A stretch of 64,000 nucleotides of DNA from Aliidiomarina maris (GCF_003987335.1 NZ_PIPK01000012.1:1-64000), one strand, 5' to 3'. Positions 1 through 9,731 are shown, numbered from the stretch's first letter. Notes: generated by a model not told the origin, from the letters alone. A program made the numbers and translations.

Positions 1-84
1 AAGCTAGAAATGTTACCGCTCGACTTGCATGTGTTAGGCCTGCCGCCAGCGTTCAATCTGAGCCATGATCAAACTCTTCAATTA
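1..84 (-). rRNA. rrs: 16S ribosomal RNA, 5' end only (partial)
   Basis: Read on the minus strand, these bases are the conserved bacterial 16S start: the GAAGAGTTTGATCATGGCTC segment lies at 79-60, and the CATGCAAGTCGAGCGG segment leads into variable region V1. The gene runs off the left edge, so only about 84 nt are present. The 5' end at about 84 is set by alignment with the remembered E. coli mature end. The V1 sequence is of gammaproteobacterial type. Confidence 0.97.
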
Positions 85-289
85 AAGATTTTGATATGCA
101 AGTGCTCAATGAATCGTTGGTTCTTAAATCAATTCGGTCGTTAAAGACCGCTTTGTTTGGTCACCATCATTTCATGAGCATTTTGATTCTTATTGCAAGA
201 CAAGCTTGCCGTCCGAATCTGCTACCGAGGTAGCTTTTTAAGTTGCTCAATCAATGTAAGTGCCCACACAGATTGCTTGGCTTTGATAT

Positions 290-303
290 ATTGTTAAAGA
301 ACG
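290..303 (-). promoter_or_regulatory. rrn leader boxA antitermination element
   Basis: The minus strand reads CGTTCTTTAACAAT, close to the boxA consensus (TGCTCTTTAACA) bound by NusB/S10 in rRNA antitermination. It lies about 200 nt upstream of the 16S 5' end, inside the transcribed leader. Between it and 16S the leader has small hairpins, for example GCTACC/GGTAGC near 222-233 and CGGTC/GACCG near 134-152. Confidence 0.8.
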
Positions 304-337
304 TTTTGCTTGGCGTTTCGCCGAAGCAGGGATGCGA

Positions 338-365
338 ATTCTACGCGTTCCGCTTGTGAAGTCAA
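338..365 (-). promoter_or_regulatory. rrn promoter P2
   Basis: On the minus strand TTGACT (365-360) and TAGAAT (343-338) are separated by 16 bp, followed by a GC-containing stretch. The position downstream of P1 and just before boxA matches the usual tandem P1/P2 arrangement of gammaproteobacterial rRNA operons. Confidence 0.7.
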
Positions 366-475
366 CCCCTTAATTTCAATTAATTTTGAGGTCTTCTTCT
401 TGCCTTGAAAACTCAACTTCTTACGAAGGAATCTTCTTGGCACTGTCTCAGCGTTTGCCCTGACAACGGAGGCGC

Positions 476-540
476 ATTATAGAGATCTTCTGACAACGCG
501 CAACCCCCTTTTTGAAGTTTTTTGCAAAAACCTATGCGAA
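476..540 (-). promoter_or_regulatory. rrn promoter P1 with UP-like element
   Basis: On the minus strand TTGCGC (503-498) and a perfect TATAAT (481-476) are 16 bp apart, the spacing typical of rrn P1. A GC-rich discriminator (GCGCCTCC) follows, the hallmark of stringently controlled, initiating-NTP-sensitive promoters. A/T-rich tracts at about 507-540 resemble an UP element. The assignment rests on sequence and position only. Confidence 0.8.
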
Positions 541-981
541 CGAACAAATAACCGGCAGATCGTTTAGAAAGTGTACCAATTTACAATGAAATGGAGGTAT
601 TTAGTCCTCTTACCGCCTGCTTACGAGGTAAGTATTACTTATTAACTAAACTATTAGTGTTAGGTTTGTACGCAATTGCGCAAAAACACTAAAGCATCCT
701 TTTTTAGCTTTGCAAAGCAAGGTTGTCGTGCCACATTGAAATAGCAAGTCGAGCTGATGTGTGGCTTAGCCTTAAGAATCACGTTACAGATCAAGGATGG
801 GATTGAGCGCGGTTCTATATACATGGAAGTATGATGAGGTCGTTAGCATATGAATGGTCAAGGATGAGTATATAGCTAGCATTAAGCAATATGATTTTGA
901 CTTGAAGCAATAAAATAAGGGATGGAAATCGACAAGGACGTCAGAGCTTAACATGGATGTGAAGGCTCAAAGAGCTAGAAA
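541..981. other. Intergenic region with no recognised feature
   Basis: This stretch lies between the rrn promoter and the ribosomal-protein terminator. I see no convincing gene: a 56-codon minus-strand frame at 784-954 has no ribosome binding site and an implausible composition. A loose inverted repeat (GCCACAT near 730, ATGTGTGGC near 757) is present without a U tract. Upstream rrn regulatory sites, such as Fis sites, may lie in the left part, but I cannot define them by eye. Confidence 0.6.
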
Positions 982-1008
982 CAAAAACGGGGCCCAAAAG
1001 GCCCCGTT
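982..1008 (-). terminator. Rho-independent terminator after rplQ
   Basis: There is a perfect 9-bp stem (AACGGGGCC at 986-994, GGCCCCGTT at 1000-1008) with a 5-nt loop, followed on the minus strand by a run of T. It lies about 20 nt past the rplQ stop and ends the alpha operon before the rRNA operon. Confidence 0.9.
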
Positions 1009-1029
1009 CTTTACAAGTAAACCTAAAGC

Positions 1030-1428
1030 TTACTCTTCAACTGCTTCTTCAACAGCTTCTTCTTCAACTACTACACGGTCTACTAATTCGACGTACGCCA
1101 TTGGCGCGTTGTCACCGGCGCGGAAGCCACACTTCAAAATACGAGTGTAACCACCTGGACGCTCTGAATAGCGTGGACCTAAATCGCTGAACAGCTTACC
1201 TACGACTTCTTTGTCACGTGTACGAGCAAAAGCTAAACGGCGATTTGCAACGCTGTCTTCTTTTGCCAATGTGATCAAAGGCTCGATAACACGACGCAGT
1301 TCTTTAGCCTTAGGCAACGTAGTTTTGATCACTTCGTGACGGACTAAAGAGCTTGCCATGTTGCGAAACATCGCTTGACGATGGCTGCTGTTGCGGTTGA
1401 GTTGACGACCACTCTTACGATGGCGCAT
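1030..1428 (-). CDS. rplQ: 50S ribosomal protein L17
   Basis: L17 of the large subunit, 132 aa against about 127 in E. coli. The N-terminus ([17 protein letters not shown]) is the highly conserved family start, and the core [12 protein letters not shown]-type region follows. The C-terminus carries an acidic, Glu-rich tail of about 15 residues ([13 protein letters not shown]), a common variable extension. It is the last gene of the alpha operon, 52 nt after rpoA, and is followed directly by a strong terminator. Identification is certain from sequence and context. Confidence 0.98.
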   Translation of the reverse strand: MRHRKSGRQLNRNSSHRQAMFRNMASSLVRHEVIKTTLPKAKELRRVIEPLITLAKEDSVANRRLAFARTRDKEVVGKLFSDLGPRYSERPGGYTRILKCGFRAGDNAPMAYVELVDRVVVEEEAVEEAVEE

Positions 1429-1480
1429 AACCTATACCCTTCTAAATAAAACTCTATACCAAGGTTAACTGGTACAGCGC

Positions 1481-2470
1481 TTAGTCGTTATCAATCAGGC
1501 TAGCTGGTGGCCAGTTCTCTAGGCGCATGCCTAAAGACAAACCACGTGATGCCAGCACGTCTTTAATTTCTGTTAATGACTTCTTACCTAAATTCGGCGT
1601 CTTTAACAGCTCGACTTCAGTGCGTTGTACTAAGTCACCAATGTATTGAATCGCTTCTGCTTTCAAACAGTTCGCTGAACGAACTGTCAGTTCCAAGTCA
1701 TCGACTGGACGCAGCAAGATTGGATCGAATTCCGGTTTCTCTTCTTTCTCTTCTGGCTCGCTGATGTCACGTAATTCAACAAAAGCTTCCAACTGTTCAG
1801 CCAAAATAGTCGCAGCACGACGGATAGCTTCTTCTGGATCTAGAGTACCATTGGTCTCCATATCGATAACAAGCTTATCCAAATCTGTACGCTGCTCTAC
1901 ACGAGCTGAATCCACTGTGTAAGCGATACGCTCAACAGGGCTGAAAGAAGCGTCAACCAGCAAGCGGCCGATTGGACGATCTTCATCCTCGTCATTTTGA
2001 CGAGCATTCGCAGGTACATAACCACGGCCTTTCTCTACTTTAATTCTCATCGACACTTCTGCGTCGCCAGTTAAAGTACAGATAACGTGCTGTGGATTAC
2101 ATACTTCGACATCACCATCACAAGTAATGTCACCTGCAATTACAGGACCTGCGCCGGATTTGTTCAAGGTCAACGTGGCCTCGTTTTTGCCGTCCATTTT
2201 GACAGCCAGGCCTTTCAGGTTAAGCAGGATTTCGATAATGTCTTCCTGAATACCTTCTTTCGTGCTGTATTCATGCTGCACGCCGTCGATCTCTACTTCC
2301 GTGACCGCACAACCGGGCATCGAAGAGAGCAAAATACGACGCAGCGCATTCCCTAGCGTGTGACCAAATCCGCGCTCCAACGGCTCAAGAGTTACCTTGG
2401 CGTGGTTGGCACTGATTTGTTCAATATCTACTAACCTTGGTTTCAAAAATTCGGTTACAGAACCCTGCAT
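1481..2470 (-). CDS. rpoA: DNA-directed RNA polymerase subunit alpha
   Basis: Alpha subunit of RNA polymerase, 329 aa, the same length as E. coli. The N-terminal domain (about 1-235) dimerises and nucleates beta/beta' assembly; the conserved [18 protein letters not shown] segment lies near residue 36. After an acidic linker ([11 protein letters not shown]), the C-terminal domain (about 250-329) carries the DNA-contacting [11 protein letters not shown] helix and the [10 protein letters not shown] motif that bind UP elements and activators. It sits in the alpha operon between rpsD and rplQ. The start codon is the ATG of [12 protein letters not shown], as in relatives. Confidence 0.98.
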   Translation of the reverse strand: MQGSVTEFLKPRLVDIEQISANHAKVTLEPLERGFGHTLGNALRRILLSSMPGCAVTEVEIDGVQHEYSTKEGIQEDIIEILLNLKGLAVKMDGKNEATLTLNKSGAGPVIAGDITCDGDVEVCNPQHVICTLTGDAEVSMRIKVEKGRGYVPANARQNDEDEDRPIGRLLVDASFSPVERIAYTVDSARVEQRTDLDKLVIDMETNGTLDPEEAIRRAATILAEQLEAFVELRDISEPEEKEEKPEFDPILLRPVDDLELTVRSANCLKAEAIQYIGDLVQRTEVELLKTPNLGKKSLTEIKDVLASRGLSLGMRLENWPPASLIDND

Positions 2471-2495
2471 TGTGTCCTCTCTTTATGCTTAAGCC

Positions 2496-3116
2496 TTACT
2501 TAGAGTAAAGCTCTACGATCAACTGTTCGTTAATTTCAGCAGATAAGTCACTGCGTTCTGGAAGACGCTTGAACGTTCCTTCCATCGCTTTGTTATCTAC
2601 TTCAACCCAAGTTGGCTTCTCACGTTGCTCTGCCAACTCAAGGGCCGCTGCAATTCGTGCTTGCTTTTTAGCTTTTTCACGAATGCTGACAACATCTTCT
2701 GGCTTCACTGTGAATGAAGGAATGTTGACCACTTGACCGTTAACGACTACAGCTTTATGGCTGACCAACTGACGTGCTTCAGCACGAGTTGATGCAAAGC
2801 CCATACGGTACACAACATTGTCAAGACGCTGCTCAAGCAATTGCAGAAGGTTCTCACCTGTATTGCCTTTCAGACGTGCAGCTTCCTTGTAGTAATTACG
2901 GAACTGCTTTTCCAATACGCCGAACATACGACGTACTTTTTGCTTCTCGCGTAACTGAACGCCGTAGTCAGACAGGCGACCACGACGGGCACCATGCTGA
3001 CCAGGTGCAGTTTCTAACTTACACTTGGTGTCAATTGCGCGAACGCCGCTTTTAAGGAACAAATCAGTTCCTTCGCGACGACTCAGTTTGAGTTTTGGAC
3101 CCAAATATCTAGCCAT
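2496..3116 (-). CDS. rpsD: 30S ribosomal protein S4
   Basis: Primary-binding assembly protein S4, 206 aa as in E. coli. The conserved [20 protein letters not shown] start and the S4 RNA-binding domain (about residues 96-156, [15 protein letters not shown]) are clear. In E. coli S4 is also the translational repressor of the alpha operon, binding an mRNA pseudoknot around rpsM. The leader here is short and I did not confirm a pseudoknot. It lies between rpsK and rpoA on the same transcript. Confidence 0.98.
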   Translation of the reverse strand: MARYLGPKLKLSRREGTDLFLKSGVRAIDTKCKLETAPGQHGARRGRLSDYGVQLREKQKVRRMFGVLEKQFRNYYKEAARLKGNTGENLLQLLEQRLDNVVYRMGFASTRAEARQLVSHKAVVVNGQVVNIPSFTVKPEDVVSIREKAKKQARIAAALELAEQREKPTWVEVDNKAMEGTFKRLPERSDLSAEINEQLIVELYSK

Positions 3117-3146
3117 CTTCTTTCTCCAACTATCGTTTCACGCCAA

Positions 3147-3536
3147 TTAAACGCGACGTTTCTTAGGCGGACGACAACCGTTGTGAGGAATCGGTGTCAC
3201 GTCAGTAATGTTTGTGATTTTATAACCCACAGCGTTCAGAGCGCGAATTGATGATTCACGACCTGGACCTGGGCCTTTCACGAACACTTCTAGGTTCTTA
3301 ACGCCGTATTCCTTCGCCATTTCACCAGCACGTTCCGCAGCTACCTGAGCAGCAAACGGAGTAGATTTACGCGAACCACGGAAGCCTGAGCCACCTGCAG
3401 TTGCCCACGACAGAGCGTTACCCTGACGATCGGTAATAGTGATAATGGTGTTATTGAAAGAAGCATGGATGTGAGCCATGCCATCGGCGATTTGCTTTTT
3501 AACGCGTTTCCGAGAACGAGTTGGTTGCTTAGCCAT
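3147..3536 (-). CDS. rpsK: 30S ribosomal protein S11
   Basis: S11, 129 aa, platform protein of the small subunit near the E-site mRNA path. The family signatures are evident: [19 protein letters not shown] (about 22-40) and the C-terminal [20 protein letters not shown]. The length equals that of E. coli S11. It is the second gene of the alpha operon, 14 nt after rpsM. Confidence 0.98.
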   Translation of the reverse strand: MAKQPTRSRKRVKKQIADGMAHIHASFNNTIITITDRQGNALSWATAGGSGFRGSRKSTPFAAQVAAERAGEMAKEYGVKNLEVFVKGPGPGRESSIRALNAVGYKITNITDVTPIPHNGCRPPKKRRV

Positions 3537-3550
3537 ATCTCAATTCCCCC

Positions 3551-3907
3551 TTATTTACGGATTGGTTTACGCGGACCTTTACGAGTACGAGCGTTTGTTT
3601 TAGTACGCTGTCCACGCAGAGGTAAGCTACGACGATGACGAAGGCCACGGAAACATCCGAGGTCCATCAAACGTTTGATATTCATAGAAACTTCACGACG
3701 TAGGTCGCCTTCTACAGTGTAGCTAGCTACTACTTCACGAAGTTGATCTAGTTGTTCTTCTGACAAAGAGCCAATCTTAGTGGTCTCTGCGATGCCAGTT
3801 TTTGCAAGGATTTCCTTCGAACGAGTACGGCCTACACCGTAGATCGAAGTCAATGCAATCACAGCATGCTTGTTGTCAGGGACGTTAATGCCAGCGATAC
3901 GGGCCAC
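3551..3907 (-). CDS. rpsM: 30S ribosomal protein S13
   Basis: S13, 118 aa from a GTG start at 3907, the same length as E. coli. I chose this start because the family begins (M/V)ARIAGIN and a GGAG ribosome binding site lies 8 nt upstream; the longer open frame back to 3964 adds 19 residues absent from the family. S13 contacts 16S helix 42 and the intersubunit bridge. It is the first gene of the alpha operon, and a rho-independent terminator separates it from rpmJ, so an alpha-operon promoter probably lies in 3908-3983, though I see no convincing -35/-10 pair. Confidence 0.96.
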   Translation of the reverse strand: MARIAGINVPDNKHAVIALTSIYGVGRTRSKEILAKTGIAETTKIGSLSEEQLDQLREVVASYTVEGDLRREVSMNIKRLMDLGCFRGLRHRRSLPLRGQRTKTNARTRKGPRKPIRK

Positions 3908-3983
3908 TAACACATCTCCTATAGTTAAAGGGTCATTGGTTAAAAAGCCCGTTAGGATACTCAACCATATGACTCATTGCAAA

Positions 3984-4017
3984 TAAAAACCGAGTCCAGT
4001 GCCAAATAGCACTGGAC
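3984..4017 (-). terminator. Terminator between rpmJ (spc operon) and rpsM (alpha operon)
   Basis: Perfect 9-bp stem GTCCAGTGC/GCACTGGAC (3994-4002 with 4009-4017) and a 6-nt loop. On the minus strand it is followed by CGGTTTTTATTT. It sits 12 nt after the rpmJ stop, marking the end of the spc operon or acting as an attenuator that adjusts alpha-operon expression. Confidence 0.8.
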
Positions 4018-4029
4018 CGATTCACTTTC

Positions 4030-4143
4030 TTAACCCTGCCGCTGCTTGTGCTTAGGGTCACTGCAGATTACACGCACAACACCGTTGCGACGGATAACCT
4101 TACAGTTACGGCAGATCTTCTTAACGGAAGCACGAACTTTCAT
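4030..4143 (-). CDS. rpmJ: 50S ribosomal protein L36
   Basis: L36, 37 aa, read directly from the minus strand: [20 protein letters not shown], then [17 protein letters not shown]. The zinc ligands C11, C14, C27 and H32 are present, making this the zinc-binding (C+) form. The position at the end of the spc operon, 24 nt after secY, is conserved across proteobacteria. The terminator at 3984-4017 follows. The gene is short but certain from sequence and synteny. Confidence 0.97.
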   Translation of the reverse strand: MKVRASVKKICRNCKVIRRNGVVRVICSDPKHKQRQG

Positions 4144-4167
4144 TGCTACTCTCCGTAACGTGCGTTC

Positions 4168-5496
4168 TTAACGGCCATAGCCTTTAAGATTCGCTTTCTT
4201 AAGCACAGACTCATATTGATGCGACATCATGTGAGTTTGTACCTGTGCCATGAAGTCCATGATGACGATGACGATAATCAACAGCGATGTACCGCCGAAG
4301 TAGAACTGAACGTTCCAAGCAATCATCATGAATTCAGGAACCAAACAAATAAAGGTAATGTACAGTGCACCTGCGAGTGTCAGACGAGTCATTACTTTAT
4401 CAATGTAACGCGAGGTTTGTTCACCTGGGCGGATGCCCGGGATAAACGCACCAGACTTCTTCAGGTTGTCTGCTGTATCGCGCGGGTTGAATACCAACGC
4501 GGTATAGAAGAAACAGAAGAAGATAATCGCGGCTGCATATAGCATCACGTAGAGCGGCTGACCAGGAGACAGCGTTAAAGCTACTTCCTGAAGAACATTC
4601 GCAATACCCGTGTCACCTTGTCCAAACCAAGTCGCAATTGTACCTGGGAACAAAATAATACTTGATGCAAAAATTGGTGGGATAACCCCTGCCATGTTCA
4701 CTTTCAATGGTAAGTGAGAGCTTTGCGCTGCAAAAACCTTACGGCCTTGCTGACGTTTCGCATAGTTTACCACAATGCGACGCTGTCCGCGCTCTACAAA
4801 TACTACAAAATATGTGATAGCAAGAATAATCACAGCAATTAAGAACAGCAGTAAGACGTTCAAATCGCCTTGACGTGCCTGCTCAATGGTTTGACCAATG
4901 GCAGACGGCAAGCCAGCGACAATCCCGGCAAAGATGATAATTGAGATACCGTTTCCAATCCCGCGCTCAGTAATTTGCTCACCTAACCACATTAAGAACA
5001 TGGTACCGGTGACCAGTGAGACTACCGCGGTGAAATAGAATGCAAAGCCTGGATTAAGCACCAAGCCCGGCATTAAATTCGGCAAACCGGTAGCAATACC
5101 GATTGATTGGAACGTAGCAAGTACTAATGTACCCCAACGCGTGTACTGACTAATCTTACGTCGTCCCGCCTCACCTTCTTTCTTAAGCTCTGCCAACTTT
5201 GGATGTACCACAGTTAACAGCTGCATAATAATCGAAGCCGAGATGTACGGCATAATACCCAACGCTAAAATTGAAGCGCGCTCCAGGGCACCACCAGAGA
5301 ACATGTTAAACATGGCCACGATGGTGTCCTGTTGCTGGGCAAATAGATCAGCCAGAACGGCGGCATCTATACCAGGAATCGGCACAAAGGAGCCAGCTCG
5401 GAATACGATGATCGCACCAAGCACGAAAAGCAAACGCGATTTGAGTTCAGACAAACCGCCCTTTGCGCTGGAGTTATCCAATCCTGGTTTAGCCAT
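4168..5496 (-). CDS. secY: Protein translocase subunit SecY
   Basis: Core pore of the Sec translocon in the inner membrane, 442 aa against 443 in E. coli, with ten predicted transmembrane helices. Clear family motifs are [10 protein letters not shown] (near 36-45), the plug/TM2 region [20 protein letters not shown], the cytoplasmic loop [11 protein letters not shown], and the C-terminal [10 protein letters not shown]. It lies in the spc operon 7 nt after rplO, as in most bacteria. Confidence 0.98.
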   Translation of the reverse strand: MAKPGLDNSSAKGGLSELKSRLLFVLGAIIVFRAGSFVPIPGIDAAVLADLFAQQQDTIVAMFNMFSGGALERASILALGIMPYISASIIMQLLTVVHPKLAELKKEGEAGRRKISQYTRWGTLVLATFQSIGIATGLPNLMPGLVLNPGFAFYFTAVVSLVTGTMFLMWLGEQITERGIGNGISIIIFAGIVAGLPSAIGQTIEQARQGDLNVLLLFLIAVIILAITYFVVFVERGQRRIVVNYAKRQQGRKVFAAQSSHLPLKVNMAGVIPPIFASSIILFPGTIATWFGQGDTGIANVLQEVALTLSPGQPLYVMLYAAAIIFFCFFYTALVFNPRDTADNLKKSGAFIPGIRPGEQTSRYIDKVMTRLTLAGALYITFICLVPEFMMIAWNVQFYFGGTSLLIIVIVIMDFMAQVQTHMMSHQYESVLKKANLKGYGR

Positions 5497-5503
5497 TTAT
5501 CAC

Positions 5504-5938
5504 TTATCCTTCGATTTTACCGCCGGCCGCTTCGATTGCTTCGCGAGCGCCTTTAGTTACCTTTACACCTTGAACAGTGATAGCGCGATTGATTTCGCCT
5601 GACTTAACCACTTTAACGAACTGCATGTTCTTTTTGATTAAGCCTGCGTCTTTCAACGTAGCTACTGATGCAACATCACCATTCACTTTCGCCAGCTCTG
5701 CTAAAGTTACTTCGGTAGTTACCATGCCTTTACGCGAGGTAAAACCAAACTTTGGCAAACGACGTTGAATTGGCATTTGGCCGCCCTCGAAACCAGGCTT
5801 AACGCTGCCACCAGAGCGAGACTTTTGCCCTTTGTGACCACGTCCACCGGTTTTACCCAGGCCAGAACCAATACCGCGACCTAAACGCTTCTTAGAGGTT
5901 TTCGCGCCTGGTGCAGGAGTCAATGAATTCAAAAACAT
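5504..5938 (-). CDS. rplO: 50S ribosomal protein L15
   Basis: L15, 144 aa, same length as E. coli. The glycine- and arginine-rich N-terminal extension ([20 protein letters not shown], about 17-36) that threads into 23S rRNA is intact, and the globular C-terminal domain follows. It is located between rpmD and secY in the spc operon with only a few bases on each side, so co-transcription is clear. Confidence 0.98.
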   Translation of the reverse strand: MFLNSLTPAPGAKTSKKRLGRGIGSGLGKTGGRGHKGQKSRSGGSVKPGFEGGQMPIQRRLPKFGFTSRKGMVTTEVTLAELAKVNGDVASVATLKDAGLIKKNMQFVKVVKSGEINRAITVQGVKVTKGAREAIEAAGGKIEG

Positions 5939-5941
5939 ATC

Positions 5942-6124
5942 TTAACCCTCCACCTTAACCATGTAATAAACTTGGTTAATCATACCGCGAACTGAAGGAG
6001 TATCTTCCAGTTCAACTGTGTGATTAATGCGACGTAAACCTAAACCACGCAAAGTTGCCTTGTGCTTCGGTAAACGACCGATAGCACTTTTAGTTTGGGT
6101 TACTTTAACTGTCTTGTTAGCCAT
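5942..6124 (-). CDS. rpmD: 50S ribosomal protein L30
   Basis: L30, 60 aa from the ATG at 6124 ([20 protein letters not shown]), close to E. coli (59 aa). An in-frame GTG two codons earlier, directly after the rpsE stop, is less likely because the family starts M-A-(K/N). Conserved [17 protein letters not shown] and the terminal [13 protein letters not shown] are present. It lies in the spc operon between rpsE and rplO. Confidence 0.95.
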   Translation of the reverse strand: MANKTVKVTQTKSAIGRLPKHKATLRGLGLRRINHTVELEDTPSVRGMINQVYYMVKVEG

Positions 6125-6130
6125 GTTCAC

Positions 6131-6631
6131 TTACCCCACAATTGCGTCAACAGACAGTCCGCGTTTCGCTGCGATTTGCTCTGGAGAATGCATAGCTTCC
6201 AGGGCTTTGATCGTAGCGCGAACTACGTTGATCGGGTTGGTTGAGCCGTATGCCTTAGACAATACGTTGTGAACACCAGCCACTTCCAATACTGCACGCA
6301 TCGCACCACCGGCGATGATACCAGTACCTTCAGAGGCAGGCTTCATGAATACCTGTGAACCTGAATGACGGCCTTTAACAGGATGCTGAAGGGTACCGCC
6401 GTTCAGCTGCACGGTAACCATGTTACGACGTGCTTTTTCCATAGCTTTCTGGATAGCAGCAGGAACTTCACGTGCCTTGCCGTAACCGAAACCTACTTTA
6501 CCATTGCCATCACCAACCACAGTTAATGCGGTGAAACTGAAAATACGACCACCTTTAACCACTTTTGATACGCGGTTAACAGTGATCAATTTTTCCATCA
6601 GTTCACCGTTTTGAGCTTCTACATTAGCCAT
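6131..6631 (-). CDS. rpsE: 30S ribosomal protein S5
   Basis: S5, 166 aa, as in E. coli. It has the N-terminal double-stranded-RNA-binding fold ([20 protein letters not shown], about 14-33), the loop [21 protein letters not shown] implicated in decoding fidelity, and a C-terminal domain with [20 protein letters not shown]. It is part of the spc operon between rplR and rpmD. Confidence 0.98.
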   Translation of the reverse strand: MANVEAQNGELMEKLITVNRVSKVVKGGRIFSFTALTVVGDGNGKVGFGYGKAREVPAAIQKAMEKARRNMVTVQLNGGTLQHPVKGRHSGSQVFMKPASEGTGIIAGGAMRAVLEVAGVHNVLSKAYGSTNPINVVRATIKALEAMHSPEQIAAKRGLSVDAIVG

Positions 6632-6640
6632 GTTCGTCTC

Positions 6641-6994
6641 CTAGAACTGAAGTCCTGCTTCACGGGCAGCGTCTGCCAGTGCAGCAATGCGACCGTGGTA
6701 CTTAAACCCGCTGCGGTCAAAAGATACAGACTCAACGCCTTTCTCTTTTGCACGCTCAGCAATAGCTTTACCTACTGCTTTAGCAGCATCTACGCCACCG
6801 GTTTTGCCAACGCTTTCCGCGATAGCTTTTTCGGTAGTAGAGGCAGCCGCAAGTACTTCAGAACCGTTTGGTGCAATCAACTGTGCGTAAATGTGCCGTG
6901 GGGTACGGTGAACCACAAGGCGCGTTGCACCCAACTCTTGGATCTTTTTACGTCCGCGAGTAGCGCGACGTAAGCGAGCTGTTTTCTTGTCCAT
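6641..6994 (-). CDS. rplR: 50S ribosomal protein L18
   Basis: L18, 117 aa, 5S rRNA-binding protein of the central protuberance. The start [20 protein letters not shown] and the 5S-binding core [17 protein letters not shown] are typical, and the C-terminus [20 protein letters not shown] is diagnostic. The length equals the E. coli protein. It lies between rplF and rpsE in the spc operon. Confidence 0.98.
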   Translation of the reverse strand: MDKKTARLRRATRGRKKIQELGATRLVVHRTPRHIYAQLIAPNGSEVLAAASTTEKAIAESVGKTGGVDAAKAVGKAIAERAKEKGVESVSFDRSGFKYHGRIAALADAAREAGLQF

Positions 6995-7003
6995 CGTCCT
7001 ACC

Positions 7004-7537
7004 CTACTTTTTCTTGGCTTCTTTACGGCGCACTTGCTCATCAGCATAACGAACACCTTTGCCTTTATAAGGCTCTGGCTTACGATATGCGCGAATGTTA
7101 GCGGCAACTTGGCCAACTAACTGCTTGTCTGCGCCCTTGACTACGATCTCAGTTTGAGACGGGCATTCCACGCTAATACCTTGTGGAACTTCGTACTCAA
7201 CTGGATGTGAGAAGCCTAAACTTAGGTTTAATTTCTGACCTTGTGCTTGTGCACGGTAACCAACACCTTGGAGTAAAAGCTTACGCTCAAATCCTTGGGC
7301 TACACCGTGAACCATGTTATTCAACACTGCACGTGCGGTACCTGCTTGCGCCCAACCATCAGCAAAACCTTCGCGTGGAGCGAAAGTCAGTTGCTGGTCA
7401 GCGTTAGCGACCTCAACGGCGTCGTTGATAACGCGAGTCAATGACCCTTTAGCACCTTTAACGGTTACTTCCTGGCCCTGTAACGTAACTTCTACGCCAG
7501 CAGGAATAGCGACAGGTGCTTTAGCAACGCGTGACAT
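7004..7537 (-). CDS. rplF: 50S ribosomal protein L6
   Basis: L6, 177 aa, with the two repeated alpha/beta domains typical of the family. It is positioned near the factor-binding site of the 50S subunit. Conserved features are the start MSRVAKAPV, the loop [20 protein letters not shown] (about 80-99) and the C-terminal [20 protein letters not shown] signature. It is encoded between rpsH and rplR in the spc operon. Confidence 0.98.
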   Translation of the reverse strand: MSRVAKAPVAIPAGVEVTLQGQEVTVKGAKGSLTRVINDAVEVANADQQLTFAPREGFADGWAQAGTARAVLNNMVHGVAQGFERKLLLQGVGYRAQAQGQKLNLSLGFSHPVEYEVPQGISVECPSQTEIVVKGADKQLVGQVAANIRAYRKPEPYKGKGVRYADEQVRRKEAKKK

Positions 7538-7551
7538 ATCCTACCTCCTCG

Positions 7552-7944
7552 TTACGCTACATAACCGATGATTTCGCCACCAAGACCCGCTTTGCGAGCG
7601 GCGCGATCGGTCATTAAGCCTTTTGAAGTTGAAACCACTGCAACGCCTAAACCACCCATAATTGATGGTAATTCGTTACGCTTTTTGTAAATACGTAGAC
7701 CAGGACGGCTTACACGCTGAATTGACTCGATGACAGGTTTGCCTGCGAAGTACTTTAAAGTAACAGTCAACTCAGGCTTAACGTCGCCTGATAATTCGTA
7801 GCCGCTGATGTAACCTTCTTCTTGCAATACTTTGGCAATTGCCTGTTTTTGCTTAGAAGCTGGCATGGTCACGGCGACCTTGTTCGCACTTTGCGCGTTG
7901 CGAATGCGAGTGAACATATCCGCAATTGGATCTTGCATGCTCAT
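7552..7944 (-). CDS. rpsH: 30S ribosomal protein S8
   Basis: S8, 130 aa, same as E. coli, a primary 16S-binding protein and, in E. coli, translational repressor of the spc operon through a site near rplE. The [18 protein letters not shown] start and the C-terminal [20 protein letters not shown] signature are present. It lies between rpsN and rplF. I did not identify its regulatory mRNA target here. Confidence 0.98.
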   Translation of the reverse strand: MSMQDPIADMFTRIRNAQSANKVAVTMPASKQKQAIAKVLQEEGYISGYELSGDVKPELTVTLKYFAGKPVIESIQRVSRPGLRIYKKRNELPSIMGGLGVAVVSTSKGLMTDRAARKAGLGGEIIGYVA

Positions 7945-7971
7945 AAATTGCTATCTCCCGTGATTCTTGGC

Positions 7972-8277
7972 TTACCAGCTAGCTTTTTTCAAGCCAGGGA
8001 TTTCACCGCGCATTGCTTTCTCACGCACCTTGATACGGCTCATGCCGAACTTGCGAAGGAAACCATGAGGACGACCAGTCACATTACAGCGGTTACGCTG
8101 ACGTGAACGACTGGAATCACGAGGAAGCTTTTGTAACTCTAAAACCGCTTCCCAACGTTGCTCGTCTGATGATGAAGGATCAGCAATCACTGCCTTCAAT
8201 GCGCTGCGCTTCTCTGCGTATTTAGCTGCAAGCTTTTCACGCTTGAGCTCACGCATTTTCATTGAAACTTTTGCCAT
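7972..8277 (-). CDS. rpsN: 30S ribosomal protein S14
   Basis: S14, 101 aa, as in E. coli. It is the long, zinc-free (C-) type: the motif [20 protein letters not shown] is present but the CxxC pairs of the short zinc form are not. The lysine/arginine-rich N-terminus ([15 protein letters not shown]) binds 16S rRNA in the head. It sits in the spc operon between rplE and rpsH. Confidence 0.98.
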   Translation of the reverse strand: MAKVSMKMRELKREKLAAKYAEKRSALKAVIADPSSSDEQRWEAVLELQKLPRDSSRSRQRNRCNVTGRPHGFLRKFGMSRIKVREKAMRGEIPGLKKASW

Positions 8278-8288
8278 AACCCTACACC

Positions 8289-8828
8289 TTACTTCTTGAA
8301 TGGGAAGTTGAAGGCAGCAAGCAGTGCGCGAGCTTCTTCATCGTTCCCAGCATTAGTGGTGATAGTGATGTCCAAACCACGAACTCTGTCGACTTGGTCA
8401 TAGTCGATTTCAGGGAAGATGATTTGTTCACGGACACCCATGCTGTAATTACCACGGCCGTCGAACGATTTTGCGTTCAAGCCACGGAAATCACGAATAC
8501 GAGGAATTGCGATTGAAATCAAACGCTGTAGGAAATCCCACATTCTCTCGCCACGTAGAGTTACTTTACAGCCAATCGGAAAGCCTTCACGGACTTTGAA
8601 GCCAGCAACAGATTTACGAGCAACAGTGCGAACTACTTTCTGGCCAGCAATAGCTTCCAGGTCTGCAACTGCGTTATCGAGAATCTTTTTGTCGGTTAAT
8701 GCTTCACCAACACCCATATTTAGGGTGATTTTTTCAATCCGAGGGACTTGCATGACGCTGTCGTAGCCGAACTGTTTCATCAGCTCAGGAACTACAGTAT
8801 CTCTATAATGTTCATGCAGTTTCGCCAT
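8289..8828 (-). CDS. rplE: 50S ribosomal protein L5
   Basis: L5, 179 aa from the ATG at 8828 ([10 protein letters not shown]), same length as E. coli. The open frame extends four codons upstream, but GGAG six bases before this ATG and the family start favour it. L5 binds 5S rRNA and the P-site tRNA. Hallmarks are [28 protein letters not shown] and [20 protein letters not shown]. It is in the spc operon between rplX and rpsN. Confidence 0.97.
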   Translation of the reverse strand: MAKLHEHYRDTVVPELMKQFGYDSVMQVPRIEKITLNMGVGEALTDKKILDNAVADLEAIAGQKVVRTVARKSVAGFKVREGFPIGCKVTLRGERMWDFLQRLISIAIPRIRDFRGLNAKSFDGRGNYSMGVREQIIFPEIDYDQVDRVRGLDITITTNAGNDEEARALLAAFNFPFKK

Positions 8829-8847
8829 CGTATACTCCAATGTTTAG

Positions 8848-9162
8848 TTAAATGATTTCGTTGTTAGATTTGAAAACACGCACTTTTTTGCCGTCTTCAA
8901 TCTTGAAACCAACACGATCTGCTTTTTCAGTCGCTGGGTTAAAAATCGCTACGTTTGAAACGTGAATAGAGGCTTCTTTTTCAATAATGCCACCAGCCTG
9001 GTTCAAAGCCGGATTAGGCTTCTGATGTTTCTTAACCAGGTTTACACCTTCAACGATTACACGATCCTTATCGGTTTGGACAGACACAACGCGACCGCGT
9101 TTGCCTTTGTCTTTACCGGCCAGGACTACCACTTCGTCATCACGTTTAATTTTTGCCGCCAT
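8848..9162 (-). CDS. rplX: 50S ribosomal protein L24
   Basis: L24, 104 aa, an assembly-initiator protein that binds the 5' end of 23S rRNA. The N-terminal KOW motif is clear ([20 protein letters not shown], about 8-27), followed by [15 protein letters not shown] and a C-terminal [16 protein letters not shown]. It is the second gene of the spc operon, 10 nt after rplN. Confidence 0.98.
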   Translation of the reverse strand: MAAKIKRDDEVVVLAGKDKGKRGRVVSVQTDKDRVIVEGVNLVKKHQKPNPALNQAGGIIEKEASIHVSNVAIFNPATEKADRVGFKIEDGKKVRVFKSNNEII

Positions 9163-9172
9163 TGTCGACTCC

Positions 9173-9541
9173 TTATAGTACTTCAGGCGCCAGTGAAATA
9201 ATCTTCATGAACTGCTCACCGCGCAATTCACGAGTCACTGGACCAAAGATACGGGTGCCAATTGGCTGTGAGTTGTTGTTCAAAATCACAGCTGCATTGC
9301 GGTCAAAACGGATAACAGAGCCGTCTTGACGACGGACGCCTTTCCGGGTGCGAACGACCACCGCGTTGTAAACATCGCCTTTCTTCACCTTACCGCGTGG
9401 AATTGCTTCCTTCACAGTAACTTTGATGATGTCGCCAATGTTTGCGTAACGGCGGTGCGAACCACCTAGAACCTTAATACATTGTACGCTTCGCGCGCCG
9501 GAGTTATCGGCAACGTCCAGCATAGTTTGCATTTGGATCAT
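9173..9541 (-). CDS. rplN: 50S ribosomal protein L14
   Basis: L14, 122 aa, at the subunit interface (bridges B5/B8). The family start [20 protein letters not shown] and the central [19 protein letters not shown] are intact. It opens the spc operon. In most proteobacteria rpsQ lies immediately upstream; here rpsQ is 1.6 kb away, with an unrelated porin-like gene between them. rplN must therefore be expressed from a promoter in 9542-9760 or by read-through from the porin gene. Confidence 0.98.
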   Translation of the reverse strand: MIQMQTMLDVADNSGARSVQCIKVLGGSHRRYANIGDIIKVTVKEAIPRGKVKKGDVYNAVVVRTRKGVRRQDGSVIRFDRNAAVILNNNSQPIGTRIFGPVTRELRGEQFMKIISLAPEVL

Positions 9542-9651
9542 CTCAGTGCTCCGCTTGAGTTAAATTACAGGCCAAATTGGCCCTCTCCCACATCTTCATA
9601 AGGCTTTTTTACGAGCAGTATAAAGACGTCCCCATATTAAAAGGGCGGCGA

Positions 9652-9680
9652 ATTGTAACAGATAAATTTGTCAGGTAACA
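9652..9680 (-). promoter_or_regulatory. Candidate spc-operon promoter upstream of rplN
   Basis: On the minus strand a TACAAT hexamer (9657-9652) is followed by a GC-rich discriminator (TCGCCGCCC), a common feature of growth-rate-controlled ribosomal promoters. The -35 is weak: TGTTAC with 17-bp spacing, or TTACCT with 15. A second TATACT lies closer to rplN at about 9617-9622, also without a good -35. Because terminators precede this region, some promoter here is needed; which hexamers serve is uncertain. Confidence 0.35.
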
Positions 9681-9694
9681 GGGGTAAAGCAAGA

Positions 9695-9731
9695 AAAGTA
9701 AAGAATAACGGAGATGCCGGGCGGCACCTCC
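9695..9731 (-). terminator. Probable terminator after the porin-like gene
   Basis: A 9-bp stem with one G-U pair (minus strand GGAGGTGCC at 9731-9723, GGCATCTCC at 9718-9710) has a 4-nt loop, followed by the T-rich GTTATTCTTTACTTTTC. It lies 30 nt after the porin stop. The U tract is imperfect, so some read-through into rplN is possible. Confidence 0.6.

Noticed and set aside
744-754. 11-base match to the 16S segment GCAAGTCGAGC in the opposite orientation
   Set aside because: Too short, and neighbouring bases do not match 16S; treated as chance.
784-954. 56-codon minus-strand frame in the rrn upstream region
   Set aside because: No ribosome binding site, downstream of a strong terminator, and an atypical composition rich in Tyr, Ser and Leu.
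953-1150. 65-aa open frame on the plus strand
   Set aside because: It runs antisense through the rplQ terminator and the 3' end of rplQ, and its Ser/Thr-rich product mirrors rplQ codons.
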